From positions 31,341 to 95,340 of the forward strand of contig JAOTTP010000003.1 of NCBI GenBank assembly GCA_029864405.1: a stretch of 64,000 bases of DNA, in the 5' to 3' direction. The stretch is from Nitrospirota bacterium (GTDB lineage: Bacteria; Nitrospirota; Nitrospiria; Nitrospirales; UBA8639). The notes under the pieces were generated by a model. It made no database searches, was not told the origin of the DNA, and saw only the letters and a program-made list of their open reading frames with translations. The position numbers and the translations under genes are program-made. Shown piece after piece: positions 58,973-64,000 of this stretch (position 1 is the stretch's first letter; every line of letters starts with the position of its first letter).

Positions 58973-61900
58973 TCAGTTCGAAGCGGTGCTTGTGAGAGGT
59001 TCATGGGGGATGGCTGGTTGTTTTCTTGAACGGCAGAGGGTCTCGTACAGCGCTGGAATAATTAATAAGGTCAGCGCCGTGGATGTGATCAATCCGCCAA
59101 TCACGACGGTGGCCAGAGGCCGTTGGACTTCCGCTCCCATACTGGTGGCGACGGCCATCGGCAAAAACCCAAGACTTGCGACGAGGGCCGTCATCAAGAC
59201 GGGTCGAAGCCGATCCATGGCTCCCTGTGCGACGGCTTCTCGAGTGGGAAGCCCTTCGGCTTCTAATCCTTGGATGCGGCTCACCAAGACTACACCGTTT
59301 AAGACGGCGATCCCGAAGAGGGCCACACAGCCGATCACTGCGGAAATACTTAAGGGCAACCCTCGCATCCAGAGGGCAAAAATCCCGCCAGACAGGGCCA
59401 AGGGCACATTCAAAAAGATCAACAAGGCTGGACGAATGGCACCAAAAATCACCGAGAGAATAGCGATGATGAGGAGCAAAGTAATCGGCACCACCACGGC
59501 CAGTCGCCGTGAAGCCTCTTCTAAATGTTTAAATTGTCCGCCCCACTCCAGGTAGTATCCCTGGGGGAGGGTGACGTGATCGCGGATGACCTGTTGAGCT
59601 TCGGTGACAAAGGAGCCCAGATCCCGACCACGAATATTGGCTTCGACCACCAGACGGCGTTGAATGTTTTGTCGACTGACTTGGGCGGGACCTTCATCGA
59701 CTTCAATGGTGGCGACGCGGGACAAGGGAACCAGTTCCCCGTGCGCGGTGGGTATTAGGATATTGCCAAGAGCCTCCGGCCCGGCCGAGGCGTCATCAGA
59801 GAGGCGGACAATCAGATCAAATCGGCGTTGACCTTGGAAAACGGTCCCAACCGTCTGTCCCACTCTTGCAGATTCAATGATGCCCAACACGTCTTTGGCA
59901 CTCAGTCCGTATCGACCGATTTGATCCCGGTCCACGATGACACGAATCCTGGGGACACCGGTGACTTGTTCCACTTTAATATCGGCTGCTCCCGGCACCT
60001 GTTCGAGCGTGCGTGCGACCAAGTCACCCTGATGGCGTAAGACCTCAAGATCCTCCCCGAAAATTTTGATGGCCAAATCAGATCGGGTTCCGGCAATAAG
60101 CTCATTGAATCGCATCTCAATCGGCTGCGTGAAACTGAGTCCCACCCCGGGAACCGCTTTAAGAATGGCCGTTTTGAATGTTTCGATCAACGCCTCTTTT
60201 GAGGCAGTCGTAGTCCATTCGTTTCGAGGTTTCAAGATGACAAAGACATCAGACATATCAATGCCCATCACGTCGGTGGCCACTTCCGGACTTCCGGTTC
60301 GGGTCACCACCTGGACGACTTCGGGAAATTGGCGCAACGCTCGTTCCACGCCCAAGGCCGTTTCCACGGATTCAGTCATGGAGACGCTTGGAAGTCGCCA
60401 GACTTGAATGGCCATATCACCTTCCTCCAATCGAGGCACAAACTCGATCCCTAAGCGCGATCCGATCAGGAGACTCACGACAAACAGCGCAATGCCCGGG
60501 ATCACGACCAACGCCGGCCGATTCAAGGCCAGGTCTAACCAGGGTTGATAGAGTTGCCGCAATCGTCGAATGAGCCAGGTTTCTTCATGGTTTGGCCTGG
60601 CGCGGGCAAACCAATATGCCAGGACAGGAACGCCTCCTACCGCAAAGAGCAGTGAAGCCGCTAAGGCAAAAATGACGGTCATGGCCATCGGCCGGAACAT
60701 TTTGCCTTCTAATCCGACTAAAGACAAAATGGGAAGATACACGACGATGATAATGCCGACCGCAAACACAATGGGCCTCAACACTTCCCGTGCGGCTTCC
60801 TGGATCGTCGCCAGTTTCTCCTCCTTAGACTGATGGGTGACGTTCCCGAGCCGTCGTAGAATGTTGTCGATCATCACGACCGATCCATCCACCAGCAGTC
60901 CAAAGTCGATAGCCCCCAGGCTCATCAGATTGCCGGAGATGCCGGCGTGATACATGCCGGTAAAGGCCATGAGCATAGAAAGGGGAATGGCCAACGCCAC
61001 AATACACCCGGCCCGAAAGTCTCCTAAAAATGAAAAGAGAATCGCGATGACCAGCAGACCTCCTTCGAGTAAGTTATTTCTGACGGTCTTGATGACTTTG
61101 GAGACGAAGAGGGTCCGGTCATAATAGGGTTCGATCACGACGCCCGGTGGAAGCGTGGCTTGAATTTCCTGGACCCGTTCCTTCACGCGTTCGACCACCT
61201 GCTGGGCATTGGCGCCTGCCAGCATTTGAACCATCCCGATGACCGTTTCTCCCTCTCCCATCCGTGTGGCGGCTCCAATCCGCAAGGCGGCGCCTTCTTT
61301 GACTTCACCGACATCCCTGACGAAAATTGGCACGCCACCCGGCCCATGACTCACGACGATTTGCCCTAACTCGGTAGTCGTCGAAGCCATGGCTTCCCCT
61401 TTGATGAGATAGAGTTCCCGCTCATGTTCAATGTAGCCGCCTCCGGCGAGGGCGTTGTTTTGTGCGAGGGCTTCAAACACGGCTTGTAGGGTGAGATTGA
61501 AGGCCAGGAGTTTGTTGGGGTCAACGACCACTTGAAATTGTTTCGTCTCACCACCCCAAATATTAACCTCCACCACACCGGGAACGGCCCGAAGCCGTCT
61601 GCCAATATCCCATTCCAGAAGCGTCCTCAGGAACATGGGACTGTGTCCTTCTCCTCTGAGCGTGAATTGGTAGACTTCTCCCAATCCTGTTGATAACGGG
61701 CCTATCATCGGGCGTCCATAGGCCGTCGGAATGCGTTCGGTGGCTAAGGTCAGTCGCTCGTTGACAAGTTGCCGGACAAAATAGAGATCGAGGTGTTCCT
61801 CAAAGATCGCCGTCACCGCCGAGAGGCCATAGCGTGAGACCGAACGCACTTCCTGTAATCCCGGTATGCCGCTGAGAGCGGTTTCAATAGGAAAGGTGAT

Positions 61901-62089
61901 GAATTGTTCAACCTCAATCGGACCAAGTGCGGGAGAACGTGTGAGGATCTGCACCTGGACGGGGGTGAGATCAGGGACCGCGTCAATGGTGAGATTATTC
62001 AGCGACCATAATCCGGAGGCGGCCACCAGAAGCAGGGCGACGAAGGTAAAAAACCGATACCGAAGCGAGAGGGTAAGAAGACGTTCCAT
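58973..62089 (-). CDS. czcA: CusA/CzcA-type heavy-metal efflux RND permease
   Basis: 1038 aa; NNLTIDAVPDLTPVQVQILTRSPALGPIEVEQFITFPIE...LLVDGSVVMIDNILRRLG...GIAVLNGVVLVSRIQ. Confidence 0.94.
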   Translation of the reverse strand: MERLLTLSLRYRFFTFVALLLVAASGLWSLNNLTIDAVPDLTPVQVQILTRSPALGPIEVEQFITFPIETALSGIPGLQEVRSVSRYGLSAVTAIFEEHLDLYFVRQLVNERLTLATERIPTAYGRPMIGPLSTGLGEVYQFTLRGEGHSPMFLRTLLEWDIGRRLRAVPGVVEVNIWGGETKQFQVVVDPNKLLAFNLTLQAVFEALAQNNALAGGGYIEHERELYLIKGEAMASTTTELGQIVVSHGPGGVPIFVRDVGEVKEGAALRIGAATRMGEGETVIGMVQMLAGANAQQVVERVKERVQEIQATLPPGVVIEPYYDRTLFVSKVIKTVRNNLLEGGLLVIAILFSFLGDFRAGCIVALAIPLSMLMAFTGMYHAGISGNLMSLGAIDFGLLVDGSVVMIDNILRRLGNVTHQSKEEKLATIQEAAREVLRPIVFAVGIIIVVYLPILSLVGLEGKMFRPMAMTVIFALAASLLFAVGGVPVLAYWFARARPNHEETWLIRRLRQLYQPWLDLALNRPALVVIPGIALFVVSLLIGSRLGIEFVPRLEEGDMAIQVWRLPSVSMTESVETALGVERALRQFPEVVQVVTRTGSPEVATDVMGIDMSDVFVILKPRNEWTTTASKEALIETFKTAILKAVPGVGLSFTQPIEMRFNELIAGTRSDLAIKIFGEDLEVLRHQGDLVARTLEQVPGAADIKVEQVTGVPRIRVIVDRDQIGRYGLSAKDVLGIIESARVGQTVGTVFQGQRRFDLIVRLSDDASAGPEALGNILIPTAHGELVPLSRVATIEVDEGPAQVSRQNIQRRLVVEANIRGRDLGSFVTEAQQVIRDHVTLPQGYYLEWGGQFKHLEEASRRLAVVVPITLLLIIAILSVIFGAIRPALLIFLNVPLALSGGIFALWMRGLPLSISAVIGCVALFGIAVLNGVVLVSRIQGLEAEGLPTREAVAQGAMDRLRPVLMTALVASLGFLPMAVATSMGAEVQRPLATVVIGGLITSTALTLLIIPALYETLCRSRKQPAIPHEPLTSTASN

Positions 62090-62246
62090 GGAGTTATGGT
62101 GAAATGAAATTTTCGGGAAATGGCATCTTCATCTTTTTGCAGGATCGCGAAATATAGGCAATCTCACCAAAGGCGTGAGGGAAAAGGGTGAAGCCGGAGC
62201 GAGCGCTCTTCTTTCCCCTCACGTTTCACGCCTCACGGGAGGTTGG

Positions 62247-63437
62247 TTATTCTCCCTGGATGGAGGTTTTCATAATGGCGTTCTTCAGGTCGAAGACGCC
62301 TTCGGTCACCACGTGCTCTCCTAACTTCAATCCTTGTTTGACCTCCACAAGCCCTCCGCCTTGCTGCCCCGTCTCAACAAACACGAAATCGTACCCGGTT
62401 TCCCGTTGAACGAACACGCCGCGCACGCCATCCAACATCGTCAAAGCCGACGTGGGAATGGATAAGACCGGCTGTTGTTGATCGATCAACCGCACTTCCA
62501 CATATTCATTGGGCTTGAGACGGCCTTTTGGATTTTTCACGTCGAATCGCACGCGGATCGTTCGAGTGGTGGCGTCCGCGACCGGAGCGATATAGGTGAG
62601 TCGGGCGGTGACGGGATCTCCACCCCGGGGAATGATCTGGCCTTGATCGCCTTCCTGGAACCGACGGGCTTGCTCGATCGGCAGATTGGCAAACACCCAC
62701 ACGCGACTGGTATCCACAATTTCAAACAACTCATCTCCCGCCGCCACTCCCTGGCCCAGGACGATTTTTTGATTTACCACGGTTCCACCCAATGGAGCCC
62801 GGAGCAGGTATTTGTGCCCTTCCAGATGGCTGCCATGCTCCAGTTGTTGGAGTTCTTGTTCGCTGAGTCCCATGTTCAAGAGTTTTTCTCGAACGTGCTG
62901 GTAGACGGCCTGGGCTTCAATCTGCTGGCCGCGGTCCTCCAAAAACCGACGTTGGGAAATGATATGTTCGGCCAGCAATTGTTTGGTCCGTGTGAAATTG
63001 CTATTGGCGACATCCACTTTGGACTTGGCCACCAAGTATTCCTGGACCAATTCATCTAACCGCATGCTTTCCACGGCGGCGAGTGGCTGATCTTTTTGAA
63101 CCCGCTCTCCTAATTGCACCATAATCTTGTCCACTTGACCGGGGATGCGAGACGAAACCTTTGCCACTTGCGCGAGGTCGAGGGCGACGTTACCCGGGGC
63201 CGAGACCGAATGAGGGGTCAGGCGTTCTTTGACTTCCTCGATTCGGATGCGTTGACGGGCCTGGTCGGGGATGCGATCAACGTGAAACGTTTGTCCGGGG
63301 GCGGCAGTGGGAACGGCCACGTCCTTGGTCGGGGTCGGAGCCTCTGGGGGTTTGGGGTCGGAGCATCCCATCGGGAACAGACCGATCAGGCAGAGAATAG
63401 GGAACCATCGCCAGTGTATGTGATTCGGATTCTTCAT
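62247..63437 (-). CDS. RND efflux periplasmic adaptor (CzcB-like lipoprotein)
   Basis: Lipobox LIGLFPMGCSD; GNVALDLAQVAKVSSRIPGQVDKIMVQLGERVQKDQPLAAVES...RAPLGGTVVNQKIVLGQGV...LKPNEYVEVRLI. Confidence 0.92.
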   Translation of the reverse strand: MKNPNHIHWRWFPILCLIGLFPMGCSDPKPPEAPTPTKDVAVPTAAPGQTFHVDRIPDQARQRIRIEEVKERLTPHSVSAPGNVALDLAQVAKVSSRIPGQVDKIMVQLGERVQKDQPLAAVESMRLDELVQEYLVAKSKVDVANSNFTRTKQLLAEHIISQRRFLEDRGQQIEAQAVYQHVREKLLNMGLSEQELQQLEHGSHLEGHKYLLRAPLGGTVVNQKIVLGQGVAAGDELFEIVDTSRVWVFANLPIEQARRFQEGDQGQIIPRGGDPVTARLTYIAPVADATTRTIRVRFDVKNPKGRLKPNEYVEVRLIDQQQPVLSIPTSALTMLDGVRGVFVQRETGYDFVFVETGQQGGGLVEVKQGLKLGEHVVTEGVFDLKNAIMKTSIQGE

Positions 63438-63495
63438 GAATGGCCCTTTTGGACAAGAGATCTTGTAACACAAAATAATATGAGGGTGTCCATGT

Positions 63496-64000
63496 TTAGA
63501 GATGGCTCTTCCCGGTCGGGAACGTGATCGTAAATATGGTGCCTTTTCCTACTTGGCTGTGTGCATCAATATGCCCTCCGTGGGCTTCCACAATCTCCTT
63601 AACGATCGCCAATCCCAGCCCTGTCCCTCCTGATTGCCGATCCCGTGCCTGGTCCACTCGATAAAATCGCTCAAAGAGGTGAGGGAGATGTCGGGAATCA
63701 ATTCCCGGTCCGGTGTCCTCAACGGATAAGCTGATCGACCTGTCATGAGAACCGACCCGAACGGTGATCGTACCCCCTGAGGGCGTATGCCGGAGCGCAT
63801 TATCCAGGAGATTGATGAGCGCTTGTTTGAGCTGTGAGGCATCTCCCATCAAAGGAGGAACGGGTTGACACTCGGCCTGCAGGTGGATACCGCCTTCTTG
63901 CGCTAACACGGACAACTCGCTCACCACCTCCTCGGCAAGAGGGAGGAGGTCAAGAGCTTGCAGCACGAGTGGCGGGCGGTCTCCGGGGAATTGTGCAGGG
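63496..64000 (-). CDS. Sensor histidine kinase, C-terminal HATPase part; 5' end beyond the right edge
   Basis: LKQALINLLDNALRHTPSGGTITV...VEDTGPGIDSRHLPHLFERFYRVDQARDRQSGGTGLGLAIVKEIVEAHGG. Frame open to base 64000; the listed start is only an internal GTG. Confidence 0.9.
   Translation of the reverse strand, partial: PAQFPGDRPPLVLQALDLLPLAEEVVSELSVLAQEGGIHLQAECQPVPPLMGDASQLKQALINLLDNALRHTPSGGTITVRVGSHDRSISLSVEDTGPGIDSRHLPHLFERFYRVDQARDRQSGGTGLGLAIVKEIVEAHGGHIDAHSQVGKGTIFTITFPTGKSHL

Noticed and set aside
1-64000. CRISPR arrays, tRNA or rRNA genes, prophage, toxin-antitoxin or restriction systems
   Set aside because: No regularly spaced repeats, no tRNA-like cloverleaf noticed, no diagnostic proteins in the ORF track; a tRNAscan or CRISPR tool was not run.

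Overview
64 kb of a bacterial chromosome. The gene content is reminiscent of Nitrospirota, but that is a weak inference with no marker gene to confirm it. Main modules, left to right: (i) a polysaccharide locus (SGNH-like protein cut by the left edge, GT2, two GT4s, polyprenyl-phosphate sugar transferase); (ii) an extragenic repeat cluster with an IS110-family element inserted in it; (iii) metG, holB, tmk; (iv) an envelope-precursor block: DUF502, glmU, glmS, rfbBACD, uppP; (v) malic enzyme, CPBP protease, SDR, gamma-carbonic anhydrase, alpha/beta hydrolase, thiD; (vi) signalling genes, including a large PAS/GAF hybrid kinase and a five-gene minus-strand cluster (response regulator, Rossmann-HK, dCache-HK, haem protein, M28 peptidase); (vii) an IS5-like element with TIRs and a likely TSD; (viii) MscS, RMD1/DUF155, beta-CASP MBL plus LOG protein, Crp/Fnr regulator, RRM protein; (ix) a Czc-type RND efflux operon with a sensor kinase running off the right edge. 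The most interesting signal is the IS110 element at 6862-8174. Its ends can be placed from an interrupted repeat. It has subterminal inverted repeats and a ~200-nt 3' non-coding region holding separate matches to the target flank and to the donor end, as expected of a bridge/seek RNA. Joining its ends would create TTGACA-N17-TATTAT, a near-consensus promoter. Several interspersed non-coding repeat families are also described. All calls are by eye from the sequence and ORF track; no database search was run.
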